Shown here: piece by piece, positions 10,547 to 24,167 of the stretch
How the letters are laid out: every line of letters starts with the position of its first letter
Numbering within the stretch: the first letter of the stretch is position 1
From: Spiroplasma kunkelii CR2-3x
GTDB lineage: Bacteria > Bacillota_I > Bacilli_A > Mycoplasmatales > Mycoplasmataceae
Direction of reading: 5' to 3'
Assembly (NCBI RefSeq): GCF_001274875.1
Contig: NZ_CP010899.1
Span: 248,001 to 312,000, forward strand
Length of the DNA stretch: 64,000 bases
The notes under the pieces: model-generated
Seen by the model: only the letters and a program-made list of their open reading frames with translations
The model's database searches: none
Told to the model about the DNA's origin: nothing
Position numbers and translations under genes: made by a program

Positions 10547-12085
10547 ATGAAAACAACAAATAAAATTATTATTTTAGATTTTGGGTCACAATACACTCAA
10601 TTAATTGCCCGTCGTATCCGTGACTTAGAAGTATATTGTGAAGTATGACCATATAATACAGCATTAGAAAAAATTAAAACAACATCAATGAAAGGAATTA
10701 TTTTATCAGGTGGGCCTGCTTCTGTTTATGAAGAAGATGCATTTTTAATTGATAAACAATTGTTTGAATTAAAAGTTCCTGTTTTAGGAATTTGTTATGG
10801 AATGCAAATAATAAGTCATTTACATGAAGGGACAGTACAACGAGCAACAAAACAAGAATTTGGTTTTTCAGAATTAATTATTGATAATCAAGAAGATTTA
10901 TTTGCGAACATCCCTGTTAAATCACAAGTGTGAATGAGTCATGCCGATTATATTGAAGGCATGCCAACAAATTTTATTCAAATTGCTCATAGTGAAAATT
11001 CAATTAGTGCAATTAAACATTCAGAAAAAAAAATTTATGGTTTACAATTTCATCCAGAAGTAACCCACACTTTAATTGGACAACAATTATTAAGCAATTT
11101 TGTTTTTAACATTTGTGGTTGTCAGCCAAAATGAAAAATTACAGAGTTTATTTCAGCAGCAATAACTGAGATTAAGAATAAAGTTGGAACTGATAATGTT
11201 GTTTTAGCATTATCAGGTGGTGTTGATTCTAGTGTTTGTGCAGTTTTATTACATAAAGCAATTGGAAAACAATTAACATGTATTTTTGTTGACACCGGAT
11301 TATTACGCCAAAATAGTGGATGAAATGATTTACAAAAATTTCAAGAAAAATTTAAATTAAATATTATTAAAATTAATGCGCAAGAAAGATTTTTAACTGC
11401 TTTAAAGGGAGTTACTAATCCAGAAGAAAAGCGAAAAATTATTGGGAATTTATTTATTGAAATTTTTAATGAAGAAGCAATAAAAATTCAAAATGTTAAA
11501 TGATTAGGACAAGGAACAATTTATCCAGATGTGATTGAATCTGTCTCAGTGAAGGGACCATCTGCCACAATTAAATCGCATCATAATGTTGGGGGATTAC
11601 CAAAGGATTTACCATTTCAATTAATTGAACCATTACGTGAATTATTTAAAGATGAAGTTCGCCGAACTGGTGAAGCATTGGGCATTGATTTTAAATTTGT
11701 GTATAAGCATCCGTTTCCAGGACCAGGTTTAGCAGTCCGAATTATTGGTGAAATTACCGCAGAAAAAATAGCTTTATTACAAGCAGCTGATCAAATTTTT
11801 ATTGATGAATTATATCAGGCAAATTTATATGATCAAGTTGCACAAGCATTTGTTGTTTTATTACCTGTTCAGTCAGTTGGTGTAATGGGCGATGTACGAA
11901 CATATGGATATACTGCTGTTGTGCGCAGTGTTGATACAACTGATTTTATGACAGCAAATTGAAGTCGGCTGCCATTTGAATTATTGGAAAAAGTATCAGC
12001 TCGAATTGTAAGTGAAGTTCATGGAATTAATCGAATTACTTATGATATTACATCAAAACCACCAGGAACAATTGAATGGGAATAA
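10547..12085 (+). CDS. guaA: GMP synthase (glutamine-hydrolysing)
   Basis: 512-residue two-domain enzyme making GMP from XMP, glutamine and ATP. The N-terminal class I amidotransferase shows the nucleophile motif GICYGMQ (about residue 84) and HPEV; the ATP pyrophosphatase domain has the P-loop LSGGVDSSV (about 220) and the C-terminal GFDYND-like dimerisation region ends [10 protein letters not shown]...PPGTIEWE. Length matches the family. Several TGA codons are read as Trp. AGAGGTGAATAA overlaps the hpt end and serves as the ribosome site. Confidence 0.96.
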
Positions 12086-12270
12086 AAAAATATTAGTAAT
12101 TTTTTACATTAATATTAAAAAATGTTATAATTATCTCCAGCAATGTTGAGGTACAAAATGCAAATTGGTTTGATGAAAAAATTTGAAGTTTTTTACAAAA
12201 AAGAAGATTGTTTTTTATATCTTTAATATTCTACAAAATAAAACAATAATTAATGTTAATAATGCAATTT

Positions 12271-12303
12271 ACTAGTTATTAATAATTTACAAACTAGTTT
12301 TTT
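12271..12303 (+). terminator. Terminator or attenuator ahead of the permease gene
   Basis: Perfect 7-bp repeat ACTAGTT (12271-12277)/AACTAGT (12292-12298) followed by six Ts. It lies 30 bases upstream of the permease start in a 249-base leader, so it may be an attenuator rather than the guaA terminator. I see no convincing purine riboswitch or PyrR-binding loop. Confidence 0.5.
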
Positions 12304-12334
12304 ATGCAATTTTAAAAAAGAAGGATAAAAAATA

Positions 12335-13747
12335 ATGGAAAAATAATAAACTACTTTAATTGAAAATAATATTAAATTATTATTAGGTCCACATGATTGC
12401 CCAAAAAACTTTTTGCAATGGTCAATTTTAGCATTACAGCATATTTTTGCTATGTTTGGTTCTACGGTGTTAGTACCATTAATTATTAATCAAACAGCTG
12501 GAGTTGAAGTTATGAACATTGCAATGGCATTGTTTTTGTTCAGGGGTTGGAACATTAATTTATATTGCAATTACCACTGCAAAAGTATGACCAATAAATT
12601 CTGGTAAGTTCGTTTGCATATATGGGAGTAATGGGGGTGTGTTTTCCTTTATATGTCAATGCGGTTTTTATTGCCGTAATGATGGTTGGTATTATTTATA
12701 TCACTTTTGGAGTATTAGTATATTTTATTGGTAATAAATTTATATAACGAATTTTCATAGCAGTAATTATTGGACCATTAATTATTATTGGAATGTCATT
12801 TGCCCCAAGTGCAATTAATAATGCTGGTTTTAATCCAACTGCTTGAAAGCAACCTTATTCACATTGGATTGGGATTGGAATTGCTATTTTTACCTTTTTA
12901 GTAACAGCAATTATCGCTTTGAAATGTAAAGGATTTGCTAAGGTAGTTCTAGTCATTATTGGTGTTGTCGCAGGATATTTATTATGTGTAATTCTTCATT
13001 TAGCAATTGGAACAGAATATCAAATTTTAGATACATCAAAAATTATTGACCCAAGTCAATGACGATGATATACATCGTTTAAAAAAATTTGAGATTTAAA
13101 AGCAAGTAATATTGGGCCAGCTATTTTAGCAATTAGTCCCTTGTCAATTATTGTGATTGCTGAACATATTGGTGATCATATTTAGTATGGGGCAAATGAT
13201 GGGAAAAAATTTTGTTAAAGACCTTGGAATGCATCGGACATTAGTTGCTGATGGAGTTTCAATTATTTTTGATGGTTTAGTTGGTGGACTAGCAAATACA
13301 ACATATGGTGAAAATGATTCAGTAGTTGGGATGACACGAATTGCTTAGGTATGAGTAACAGGATTGGCTGCCTTGTTTTTAATTGGATTATCATTTATTG
13401 CTCCAGTGAATCAATTAGTACAAATGTTGCCAGCACCAGTAATGGGCGGGATTAGTATGATTATGTTTGGTTTGATTGCTACAAACGGAATTTGAGTGTT
13501 AATTAATAATCAAATTGATTATACAACAAATATGAAAAATGTTTTTGTAACAGCAATTATGTTAATGTTAGGCTTAGGAGGGGTGGTTTTTAATTTTAAT
13601 TTAAGGACTGGTAATTTACAATTTACAGGTGTTGCACTAGTAGCATTTGCTGGAATTTTCTTAAATTTATTGTTATCAGATCATCAAAATAATGGTTTTC
13701 AATTATGAGAAAAATTAAAGTTATTTATTAAAACACAAAAAGAATAA
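12335..13747 (+). pseudogene. Uracil/xanthine permease (NCS2 family), inactivated
   Basis: Proton-coupled nucleobase transporter, about 450 residues when intact. Family landmarks are clear: LQHIFAMFGSTVLVPLI, the QNNGLI-like core region SIIVIAEHIGDH, GGLANTTYGEND and the C-terminal PAPVMGGISMIMFGLIA. It is dead: TAA codons right after the start, at about 12,745 and 13,345, and frameshifts near 12,540 and 13,180. UraA-type uracil permease fits best; xanthine permease is a less likely alternative. Confidence 0.85.
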
Positions 13748-13953
13748 AAAATAGTAAAAAAAGAGAAAAAAATAAGAAAAAGTAAGTATTTATAAATGAG
13801 AATAAAATAAGAATAAATTTTACTTTCATTTTTCATTAGTAAACTTTATTTTAATGTTTTTATTAATTTTAGTTGCAAATAATAAACTTTTATAGAATAA
13901 TTATTAAAGAATAAATTGGTTGTTAATTTTGAGATTTAAGGAAGTGATGAGTA

Positions 13954-16920
13954 GTGTTATTTTTAAAAAAAATAGAGGCATTTGGTTTTAAATCTTTTGC
14001 TGATCCATTAATAGTCAATTTTGATCATGAAATGATAGGAATTGTAGGACCAAATGGAAGCGGAAAATCAAATATTAATGATGCAATTCGTTGATGCTTA
14101 GGTGAACAATCAATTAAATCACTTCGTGGGAATAATAGTGAAGATGTTATTTTTAATGGGTCAGAAACAAAACCAGGATTAAATATAGCAGAAGTTAAAC
14201 TAATTTTTAATAATACAAACCGGATTTTTGCAATGGACTATGATGAAATCGAAATTATTCGTCGTGTTTTTCGAGGAAATGGTGAAAATGAATATTTTAT
14301 TAATAAACAGCGAGTTCGTTTAAAAGACATTCAGGATTTTGCAATGGATAGTGGTTTAACAAAGTCATCATTAGCAATTATTTCACAAGGAAATATTAAT
14401 GCTTTTGCAGAAGCAAAGCCATTAGAACGACGTGCTTTATTTGAAGAAGCTGCTGGGGTTGCAAAATATAAACGTCGTAAATTAGAAGCTTTAAAAAAAT
14501 TGGACCGTTCAAATGAGAATTTAGCACGTTTAAAAGATATTTTAAATGAAATCAAACGTAAATTACCAAGTTTGAAACGGCAAAGTGAAAAAGCAATCAA
14601 ATATAAAACATTAAAAGATAAATTAAATCAAATTGAATTAGCTGTTTTAGTAAAAGATATTACTTTTTTTAATGACAAATTATTAGAATTACGCTTACAG
14701 CAGAAAAAAAATATTAGTACAAAACAAGATGCTGATCGAGAATTAAAAAATAAAGAAATTGAATATAATGAATTAAACAAAGAAAACTTTAATTTGGATA
14801 GTAAAATTAATGTTTTAACTAAAGAATTTCAAAGTTTAGTTTCAGAAATTAGTGATTTAAAAGTACATAAAATTGAATTAGATAATAAAGAAGCAGCTTT
14901 AAAAATGTCTAATAATGATATTACTATTACTAATATGGTTAATAATTATAATGAATTAACTGTTAACTTTCAAAATGAACGTGAAAAATTGGCAACATTA
15001 GAAACACAGCAACAAGAATATCGTGCTCAACGTGAAACTTTTAATACAAAGCAAGCTGGGCTAAATGAGCAATTAGGAGCAATTAATAAAACAATTATTC
15101 GTTTAGAAAGTGAATTAGAACGTGCACAACATAATTTTGAAAATCAGGATAATTTACATGAAGGTGTTAAAAATATTATTAATAATAAAAATGTTTTGCC
15201 TGGAATTATGGGATTAGTTCAAGATATTATTAATGTTGATGAAAAATATGAGCAAGCAATTGTGACTGCTTTAAGTGGGCGTTTACAAGATATTTTAGTT
15301 AAAAATGTTGATAGTGCAAAACGAGCAATTTCATATTTAAAACAAAACCGTGCTGGACGAGCAACATTTATTCCGTTAGATGTAATATCGCCATTCTATC
15401 TTAACAGTGATGAAGAATTTGTAATTAAATCAGTGCGAGGATATTTAGGCTTAGGAAATAATTTAGTTAAAGTAAAAAAAGAATTTCGAATTGCAGTTGA
15501 TTATTTACTAAGTCGCTATTTGATTTGTACTAATTTTGATAGTGCACAAGAAATTGGAAAGTTAACAAAATATCGTTATAATATTGTTACATTAGATGGC
15601 GAAATTCTTCGCCCGCAAGGAGCTGTTACAGGGGGTTCTAGACGAACACGGATGACCATTGTTAATCCAGAAAAAGAATTAAGAATTCTTAATGAAAAAT
15701 TAGCAATGCAAACTGAAGAATATCATAATATTTTAAAACAATTAAATATGCTTCGACGACAATTAGATGAAATTAATGAAGTTATTGCTGAAAATCAAGC
15801 TTCAATTGGGGCAGGGAAACGACAAATTGAAATTATTATTTATGACCAAACAAAGTTGCAAAATGAATATCAGTTACTAACATCAAAAAATATTAATGAA
15901 ACAAAAATAGTTGAAAATGAAGTAGTGCTTAATATTACAGATCAAATTAAACAAAAAGAACTTTTAAAAACAAAAATTGAACAACAATTAAATGTTGCCA
16001 GTAATTTAAAAGATAAGCAGTCATTAGTAATCAATGAGCTTAATAATCAAATTGGAGAAAAACGATATTATATTTCAGCTTTGCAAGAACAAATTAGCAA
16101 AATGAATACTGATTTATCGATTATTAATGTTAAAATTCAGCAAAATCTAACAAGACTAACAGAAGAATATCAAATGACATATGACCATGCTAAGACATTG
16201 GAATTAAAAGTAATTGATAATGAAGATTTAATTCGTGATGAAATTAAACAGTTACGAAGTGACTTATCTCAAATTGGCAATGTTAATTTAGAAGCAATTG
16301 AAGAATATAAAGAGGAAAATGATCGTTTTCAATTTATGAATAATGAATATAACGATGCAAATGATTCGGTTAAAAACTTGTTAAAGTCAATTGATGAAAT
16401 GGATAGTATTATGAAAGAACAGTTTGATAAAATAATTAAAGAAGTAAATGAGAATTTACCTTCAACTTTTGAAGTATTATTTGGGGGTGGTTCAGCAAGA
16501 ATTATTTATACTGAACCAGAAAATTTATTAGAAACAGGAGTTGATATTAAAGTATCACCACCAGGAAAAAATATTGCTAATTTAAATTTATTATCTGGAG
16601 GAGAAAAATCATTGGTTGCTTTATCAGTTCTTTTTGCGATTTTAAAAGTCCGACCAATTCCATTAGTAATTTTAGATGAAGCAGAAGCACCATTAGATCC
16701 AGCAAATGTTGAGCGATTTGCTAAGTATATTCGTAGTTTTGTTGATACCACTCAATTTATTGTTGTTACCCATCGCGTTGGAACAATGGAACATTGTGAT
16801 GTATTATATGGGGCAACAATGCAACAAAAAGGAGTTACAAAAATTGTTGGAATTAAATTACAACAAGCTGCTGAAATGATTAAAGAATTTGAGAATAAAC
16901 TTGAAAATAAAAAAGCATAA
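13954..16920 (+). CDS. smc: Chromosome segregation protein SMC
   Basis: 988-residue ATPase of the condensin complex that compacts and segregates the nucleoid. The N-terminal Walker A is GPNGSGKSN (about residues 33-41); two long coiled coils flank a hinge near residues 400-540 (GRLQDILVKNVDSAKRA, AVTGGSRRTRMT). The C-terminal head has the signature LSGGEKSLVAL and Walker B LVILDEAEAPLDPANVERF. The start is GTG 13954, with GGAAGTGA upstream; one TGA codon encodes Trp. The hinge and coils are somewhat shorter than the usual 1150-1200 residues, as in other mollicutes. Confidence 0.96.
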
Positions 16921-17009
16921 ATTATTTATGATTTTTTATTTTTTTGATACAATTAGTATAAATAAGTTTTAAAGAAATAAAACCATATAAAGGGGAGGAA
17001 ACTTAACAA

Positions 17010-18332
17010 ATGAAGCCAAACGAATCTACTAAGGCTGTTAAGGAAAAAAAAGAAAAAAAACATTTTCTTAAGAGTGTAGTAGGAGAGATTAGCCATCATA
17101 AAATGTTTACTTTAGTTGGTTATGCTTTGGTATTAGTAATATCAATTATTATTTGAACAATTGCATCGGCAAGTAATGTAATTGTTGTTGGAGGGAGTAC
17201 ATCAGTTACCCAAGTAATGGCAAATATTACGGAACAATATAAACGTGATAACAAAGAAGATATTTTATATAATTCATTAGGAAGTGCTGCTTCCTTAGTT
17301 GGTGTAAAAAATGGTAGTTATGCTTTTGGTTTTTTATCAAAAGATGTTAATTCAACACCTAAACCAGGGGATAACCGCTCTAATGTTCAACAACTATTAT
17401 CAGATTATCATACTGGTCGTTTTGTTTTTGCCCGTGATTATATTATCTTGGTATATCATTTACCAAATGGTTGTCAAATTAAACTACACCAAGATTCGTT
17501 ACAATTTCAAAGTTTTTTTGGTGGAGAAGGAACTGAATTAATTCGTAAGATTTATACTGATCCAAATTTTACTTGACAACAAGCTTTTGGTTCTCAATTA
17601 GTTTGTAGTAGTGGTAGCAATAAATTTTATACTTTAACACGTGAGTCTGGAAGTGGGACAAGAGATTTTTTTGAATCAGCAGTAATTAAAAGCAAAAAAT
17701 ATAAAACAAATCAAGTAGCTTCATCAAATGGTTCAATGTATCAAGCAATTTCAACTACTCCTGGGTCAATTGGTTATATTTCTTTTTCATATATTAAAAG
17801 AATTATTAGCAATGAAGATTTAGGATCAAAAGCAATTGCTAGTGTTATTAGTAAAGGAACTACAGAACCAGAATTACCATATAAAGTTATTAATAATAAT
17901 TATGAATTTAATCCAGCTTATTCTTTAACAAGACCCTTTACTGGAATTATTAATTATCAAGGAAAACAATTCAATAATGCCTTACCTTTTATTGCATGAA
18001 TGTTAAATCCATTACCATATTCAAAAACAAAACCAAAACTACGGAATGGGAAAGATAATCCTTATTATGATCCAAATTTTAAGTTAAGTCCACATGATCC
18101 TGCATATTGATATATGGAAGAAGGCGAAGAACCATTATCAATTGATGACTTTTTATTCCGAAAGTATAATAATAATACAACTTTTGCAAAAAGTGGAAGA
18201 ACAACTTATAATGAAAAAGTAGCTTGAAATTTTAAATCAGATTATCAAAGTATTTGAGATATTATTGTGAAAAAGTTTCCCGAAAAATATCAAGCATATT
18301 CTGAATATGAATATAACGGAATGGAGAATTAA
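17010..18332 (+). CDS. pstS: Phosphate ABC transporter substrate-binding protein PstS
   Basis: 440-residue extracellular phosphate receptor. A basic N-terminus and one membrane segment (about residues 35-55, LVGYALVLVISIIIW) anchor it without a lipobox. The mature part begins VVGGSTSVTQVM, the usual phosphate-binding start, and has the phosphate-loop motif RESGSGTRDFFE (about residue 215) and TPGSIGYISFSY. AAGGGGAGGAAA precedes ATG 17010. It heads the operon pstS-pstCA-pstB-phoU; the pstCA start is 2 bases after its stop. Confidence 0.92.
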
Positions 18333-18334
18333 CT

Positions 18335-20425
18335 ATGGCCAAGAAAGAAGTCATAAAAGAAAAACAACCGTTTTCCCAAAAAATAACATTATGAAAAATT
18401 CGTTTTACAAATAATTTTCGTGGACGAAAACAAATTATTGATTTTACTTCAAAAATTATTATTTATTGTTTTGCGATTTTAACAATTTTAATTTTATTAA
18501 CTTTAGTTGGTTTTATAATTTATAAATCAATTTATTTTTTCCAGCATTATCCTGGTGGTTTTTGAGGCTTTTTATCAGGTAATACTTGAAATGCTAATAA
18601 TAATCAATTTGGTATTTTACGAATTATTATTTCAACATTTTTTGTCTTATTAATTGCTTTAATATTTGCAATTCCGTTAACTATTTTTTCATCATTATAT
18701 ATTTCAGAATATTTAAGTCCAAGGATTAAACGTAAAGTGATTGGTATTATCCAATTGCTAGCTGGAATTCCATCTGTTGTTTTTGGATTATTTGCTTTAG
18801 CAATTTTAGGACCGCTTTTCATGTTAATGGGCGCTCCTTCAACCTCAAACTTATTAGTAACATCAATTACTTTAGCTTTTATGGGTTTACCAATTATGAT
18901 TTCATTATCAATCAATGCTTTAGAAAATGTTCCTGATTCATATCGCTTTGGTTCATTAGCATTAGGATTAAGTAAAACCCATACAACTTATCGTATTGTT
19001 TTACGTTCAGCTTGATTTAAAATTATTACTGCTATTATGATGGGAGTTGCACGGATTATTGGAGAAACAATGGCGGTGATGATGATTGCTGGAAACGTAC
19101 CAGATGGTTTAAAACTTGGAAATGGTTTTATTAATTTTATTTTTTTATCAATAGCAACTTTAGCATCAACAATTGGATTAGAAATGTTGGAAAATTCAGG
19201 CCCAATGCATGAATCAGCATTATATGCAATTGGACTAGTATTATTTATTATCGTCTGTATTATTAATATTTTTATTATTTCATCACAAGCATTTCATAAT
19301 CGAAAACGAAACTATCATGCTCGTAAAACAACAAAAGGTTTACGATTAAGTAAATCATATAATGCTAATAAAATTAATAAGTTATTTTATGAACATATTG
19401 AAAAAACAAGGGGTTTGAAAAAGTTTAAAGATGGAATCGGAATGTTTTTTTTAATCTCTTCAACTGTAATTGTTGTATCATTTACATTAGTTATTTTAGC
19501 TACAATTATTTGAAAAGGATTATTTGGAATGGTATGAAGTGATATAATTTCAACATCAATCTTTGATGACGGAGCAGGAATTCTTTCAACATTTTTAGTT
19601 ACTTTGTTATTAGTTATTTGTTCAATAATTTTTGCGATACCATTATCATTAATGGTTGCCATTTATTTAAATGAATATGCTCGTCCAAATAGCATTTTTG
19701 TAAAAGTGGTGCGTTTTGCAATTGATGTTTTATCATCAACACCAAGTATTATTTATGGAACTTTTGGATTAGCTTTCTTTATTGGTGTTTGTCATTTACC
19801 ATTATCCATTTTAAGCTCTGGTTTAACTTTAACAATTGTTATTTTACCAATTATGATTCGTAGTATTGAGGATGCTTTATCAGGTGTTGAAAACTCATTG
19901 CGACATTCCTCATTAGCATTAGGAGCTAATAAAACATCAACAACGCTGAAAGTTGTTTTACCAAATGCGATGCCAGGTATTATTACTGCTATTATTTTAG
20001 CAATTGGACGTGTTATTGGTGAATCAGCGCCAGTTTATTTAACATTAGGAACCGCGGTACGGTTACCAATTGCTGGATTTATGTCACCAGGTGCAAGTAT
20101 GACAACACAAATTCTAATGCTCTCAAAAGAAGGAACAACAGCAGGAGCAATTCGAATTATGTTTGAATTAGCTTTTGCGATTATGGTTTTAATTTGGTTA
20201 TCAAATAGTTTGGCCCATATTTTAGGGAAGAAATTTGCACCAAATTATGTTAATATTGGATTTAAAGCGAAGTGAAAAAATCGAATTAATAACTTGAAAT
20301 TTTTCTTTTCAAAAGAAAATTATCTTCATCAAAAGCAAAGTTTTAATAATTTTTGAAAAAAATTTGTACCAAAGAAAAAACAACGCCATGAAGAAAATAA
20401 GACGAAGAAGAAGGGAAAAAAATAA
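18335..20425 (+). CDS. pstCA: Fused phosphate ABC transporter permease PstC-PstA
   Basis: One 696-residue protein carries both permease halves. PstC half (about 1-330): six predicted spans with the EAA-loop region ALENVPDSYRFGSLALGLSK. PstA half (about 340-640): a second set of spans with ALSGVENSLRHSSLALGANK. Both loops contact PstB. The reading frame is continuous through TGA codons, with no stop between the halves. A Lys-rich cytoplasmic tail of about 50 residues follows. Its stop shares an A with the pstB ATG. Fused PstCA proteins are known in mollicutes; ordinary bacteria have two genes. Confidence 0.92.
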
Positions 20426-21234
20426 TGGATCCAAAAGTAATTATTAAGAATCCAACATTTGATTCATCAGATAATAATCCAGATTTAATTAAAGTAAAAA
20501 ATGTTGACTTTTTTTACAAAGGAAACAAGAGGGCTCTTTTTAATATTTCAATGAAAATTAAAGAACATACTGTTACTGCTTTTATTGGTTCCTCAGGATC
20601 AGGAAAATCAACATTATTGCGTTTATTTAATCGAATGAATGATGTTGAGCCAAAGTCAATTTTTAAAGGTGAAATTTTAATTAATGGGAAGAATATTTAT
20701 AGTCCTGAAACAGATATTGTTAAATTACGAACAGACATTGGGATGGTATTTCAAAAACCTTCACCATTTCCAATGTCAATTTATGATAATGTTGCTTATG
20801 GACCACGGAATCAAGGGGTTCGTGATCGAAAATTAGTTAATAGTATTGTTGTTGAAAATTTAAAACGAGCAGCATTATGAGATGAAGTAAAAGATAATTT
20901 ACGAGATTCTGCTTTTGCATTATCGGGGGGACAACAACAACGTTTATGTATTGCCCGGGCAATTGCGATGAAACCTAAAATTTTGTTAATGGATGAACCA
21001 ACCAGTGCATTAGATCCAATTTCAACATCAAAAATTGAGGAATTAATTACCCAACTAAAAAAAGATTTTACAATTGTTTTAGTAACCCACCATATGCAAC
21101 AAGCCGCACGAGTTGCTGATTATACTGCTTTTTTTGCAAAAGGGAAATTAATTGAATATAATAAAACTAAGATTATTTTTTCTCGTCCGGCTAATAAAAA
21201 AACAGAAGATTATATTACTGGGCGTTTTGAATAA
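20425..21234 (+). CDS. pstB: Phosphate ABC transporter ATP-binding protein PstB
   Basis: 269-residue ATPase powering phosphate import. Walker [10 protein letters not shown] (about residues 56-64), Q-loop [17 protein letters not shown], signature [17 protein letters not shown], Walker [14 protein letters not shown] and the H-loop VTHHMQQA are all intact. An N-terminal extension of about 25 residues precedes the ABC core. Overlaps pstCA by one base; one TGA encodes Trp. Confidence 0.96.
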
Positions 21235-21254
21235 TGAAACGAGGGGGACAAAAT

Positions 21255-21914
21255 ATGAGCATAAAAATTGAAAATGATTTAGCACAAACAAAACAAATGA
21301 TTATTGATATGATTGCAATGACAAAAAATCAATATGATGATATGGTTAAATGTTTAGAAACAAATGATGTTGAGCTTGCTCAAAGTGTTATTTCCGCTGA
21401 TGAAACAATTAATAAAATGCAAGAGGCTTTCATTGAAGTTTCACTATGAAAAATTGCAAAACAACAAATGGTTGCAAAAGATTTACGACGAATAGTTGGT
21501 TTCATTTTGATTGTTAAAGAAGTTGAACGTATTGCAGATTATGCAAAAAGTATTTGTCGTTATTATATCAAATATAAACCTTCAACAAAGTTAATTAATT
21601 TTTTAAAAAAATTAGTTGCAAAAGTCATTGAAATGCTAACAGAAGTATCAAATATTTTTGAGGAAGAACGAATTGAGTCAGCATATAATATTTTAAAATA
21701 TGATACTGAATTAGACAAGATTTATAAAGTTGAAAATGATGCTTTAATTGAAAAAATTCGTGAAGCAAAATCAAAAGAAGAAATTAAAGTTATTACTTTA
21801 ACAATGCAACAATTACGTTCAATTGAACGGGCTGGAACACATATTATTAATATTGCCGAAACATTAATTTATATTATTGAAGGAAAAATTTATGATTTTG
21901 AATTACCAATTTAA
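21255..21914 (+). CDS. phoU: Phosphate transport regulator PhoU
   Basis: 219-residue all-helical protein with two PhoU repeats; it damps the Pst transporter and phosphate signalling. ATG 21255 is chosen because GAGGGGGACAAAAT lies directly upstream; an earlier in-frame ATG at 21234 would sit in the pstB stop. Typical PhoU helices: MIAMTKNQYDDMVKCLE and the metal-site region VKEVERIADYAKSI (about 95) and RSIERAGTHIINIAE (about 190). Confidence 0.93.
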
Positions 21915-21917
21915 TAT

Positions 21918-21943
21918 GGTCTTCATAATGAAGATTATTTTTA
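21918..21943 (+). terminator. Rho-independent terminator of the pst operon
   Basis: TCTTCA/TGAAGA stem with a 3-base TAA loop (21920-21934), then a T-rich tail, 6 bases after the phoU stop. Confidence 0.75.
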
Positions 21944-22446
21944 ATGCAAAATTATCAATGAATTTTTATTACTTGTAGTTTTATATTTAATATAATTAAA
22001 TTTATTGATAAATAGTTAAAAATAAAAGTATAATTTATAATGAATATAAAAAATAAAGAAGGTTACAAAAAGATATGAAAATTTGTAATAAATACAATGA
22101 AATGTTAAAAATGAAGAATTACACTTAATGAAATTGTTAATAGGAAATGAACAAATTAACAATCTTTACAAAGATTGTTTTAATCAAAAAAAAAAAAAAA
22201 AAGAAAATAATATTGAATTATAGTTGGTATTTAATTATTGTTTCAATAGTAATAAGTGCTAATTTAAGTATCTATAAAATTATATAGAGAAAATATCTCA
22301 TTAAATAATATGAAGACAATAAAATAGATAAAATCAAAATAGAAAAATTTACTATATAAGGTAGAATTATTGGTTGTAGCAAACAAGAATGTTTTATGGT
22401 TAAAACCAAAAACTTTGTTGCTTGTTAAAAAAAGAGGAGAATTAAG
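21944..22446. other. 500-base AT-rich spacer with one terminator and an A17 run
   Basis: No gene of useful length is seen. A strong terminator, AACAATCTT/AAGATTGTT with a TACA loop and TTTT, lies at 22158-22182, so a short transcript starts upstream (a 17-codon frame begins at ATG 22075 after AGAAGG). It is followed by 17 consecutive As (22186-22202). The spacer ends with AAAGAGGAG, the ribosome site of the next gene. Confidence 0.5.
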
Positions 22447-24123
22447 ATGTCATATTTAGATAATTTAAAATTATGGAAAGATGCTAAAAATTTAGATCCA
22501 ACATTAGCCACTGAATTTCAACAAATGTCTGAAGCAGATTTAATTGCTGCTTTTTCAGATGATTTAGAATTTGGAACTGCTGGATTGCGAGGATTATTAG
22601 GTCCAGGAACCGGAAAAATGAATTTATATACAATTCGAAGAGCAACATTAGCTTTTATGCAATATTTAAGAACAATTTATTCTGCGACAGATTTAAAATC
22701 AAAAGGAATTGTAATTGGGCATGATAACCGTCATTTTTCAGCTGAATTTGCACAAGAAGTAGCAAATATTTTTGCTAGTAATAATATTAAAGCAATTTTA
22801 TTTACTAATAATGACCTTCGCCCAACGCCAATCGTTTCTTATACCATTCGAAAAATAAAAGCGTTAGCGGGTGTTATTATTACAGCAAGTCATAATTCGC
22901 GTGAATATAATGGTTATAAAATTTATGATCATAATGGTTCACAGTTTTTGCCAGTCGCAACTGATATCATTGGTGAAAATTACTTAAAAATTAAAGAAGA
23001 AGTTTTTACTTTAACTTTAAATCCAGATTCAACTTTAATTACATATGTTGCAAAAGAAGTCGAGGATAATTATGTCAGCGATGTTAAAGCAATGCATTTT
23101 TATCCAAATCAAAAACGTAATATTAAGATTGTTTTTTCTAATTTGCATGGAACAAGTAAAGAATGAACCCCACGAATTTTAAAAGAATGTGGCTATGATG
23201 TTACGATTGTAGAAGAGCAATTTGATAATGATCCTAATTTTACTTTTGCCCCTAATCCGAATCCAGAATTAACAGAATGTTATGATTTAGCATTAAAATA
23301 TGCGAAAAAAATTAATGCTGACGTTATCATTTTAAATGACCCTGATGCTGATCGTTTAGGAATTGGTGTTAAAATTAAAGATTATGAATATTATTTAATG
23401 ACTGGAAATGAAACAGCTCCGGTATTAATTGAATATTTATTTTCCCATTATCAACGTCAAAAAACATTACCTAAAAATGGGGTTATGTATAATACTTTTG
23501 TTACTGGAAATTTATCAGATAAAGTAGCTGAAAGTTATGGTGTTCAAGTTATTAAAACATTAACTGGTTTTAAATGAATTGGGGATCAAATGAGCAAAGC
23601 AGCAGATAAAGGGCTAGAATTTTTATTTGGATTTGAAGAAGCATATGGTTATGTTTTAAAAGACATAACTCGTGATAAAGATGGAATTCAATCATCATTA
23701 GTCTTAGCAGAAGCTTGTTGGTATTATCATAATCAAGGAAAAACATTATATGATGTTTTAGTTGAACAATATAATAAATTTGGTTTTTTTTATTGTAAAA
23801 CAGTTAATTTAGTTCGTGATGGAATTGATGGTAAAAAAATTATTAATAATATGTTAAAAAAATTACGACAAAAAACAATTACTAGTTTAGAAAAAATTAA
23901 ATGTATTAAAAAAGAAGATTATTTGTATGGTTTATATGAAATGCCAGGCCAAGACTTACTAAAGTTTTATTTTGCAGATGGTAGTTGATTTGCAGTTCGT
24001 GCAAGTGGAACAGAACCAAAAATAAAATTCTATTTTGTTTGTGTTGATAAAACAAATGAAGAAGCAAAAAGAAAAATGGAAGCAATGTACCAAGAATTAG
24101 AAACTAATTATTTAAAAGAATAA
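22447..24123 (+). CDS. pgcA: Phospho-sugar mutase (phosphoglucomutase/phosphomannomutase)
   Basis: 558-residue alpha-D-phosphohexomutase interconverting hexose 1- and 6-phosphates, feeding glycolipid and polysaccharide precursors. The four signatures are present: FGTAGLRG (sugar start), phosphoserine loop TASHNSREYNGYK (Ser about residue 147), metal loop DPDADR (about 298-303), sugar loop GFEEAYGY (about 396) and phosphate loop RASGTEPK (about 520). The size and order match the PgcA/ManB family of Firmicutes; which sugar is preferred cannot be read from sequence. Confidence 0.93.
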
Positions 24124-24167
24124 AAGTTATGCTAATATATAGTTAGAAAATAGGGGGAAGTTTGGGT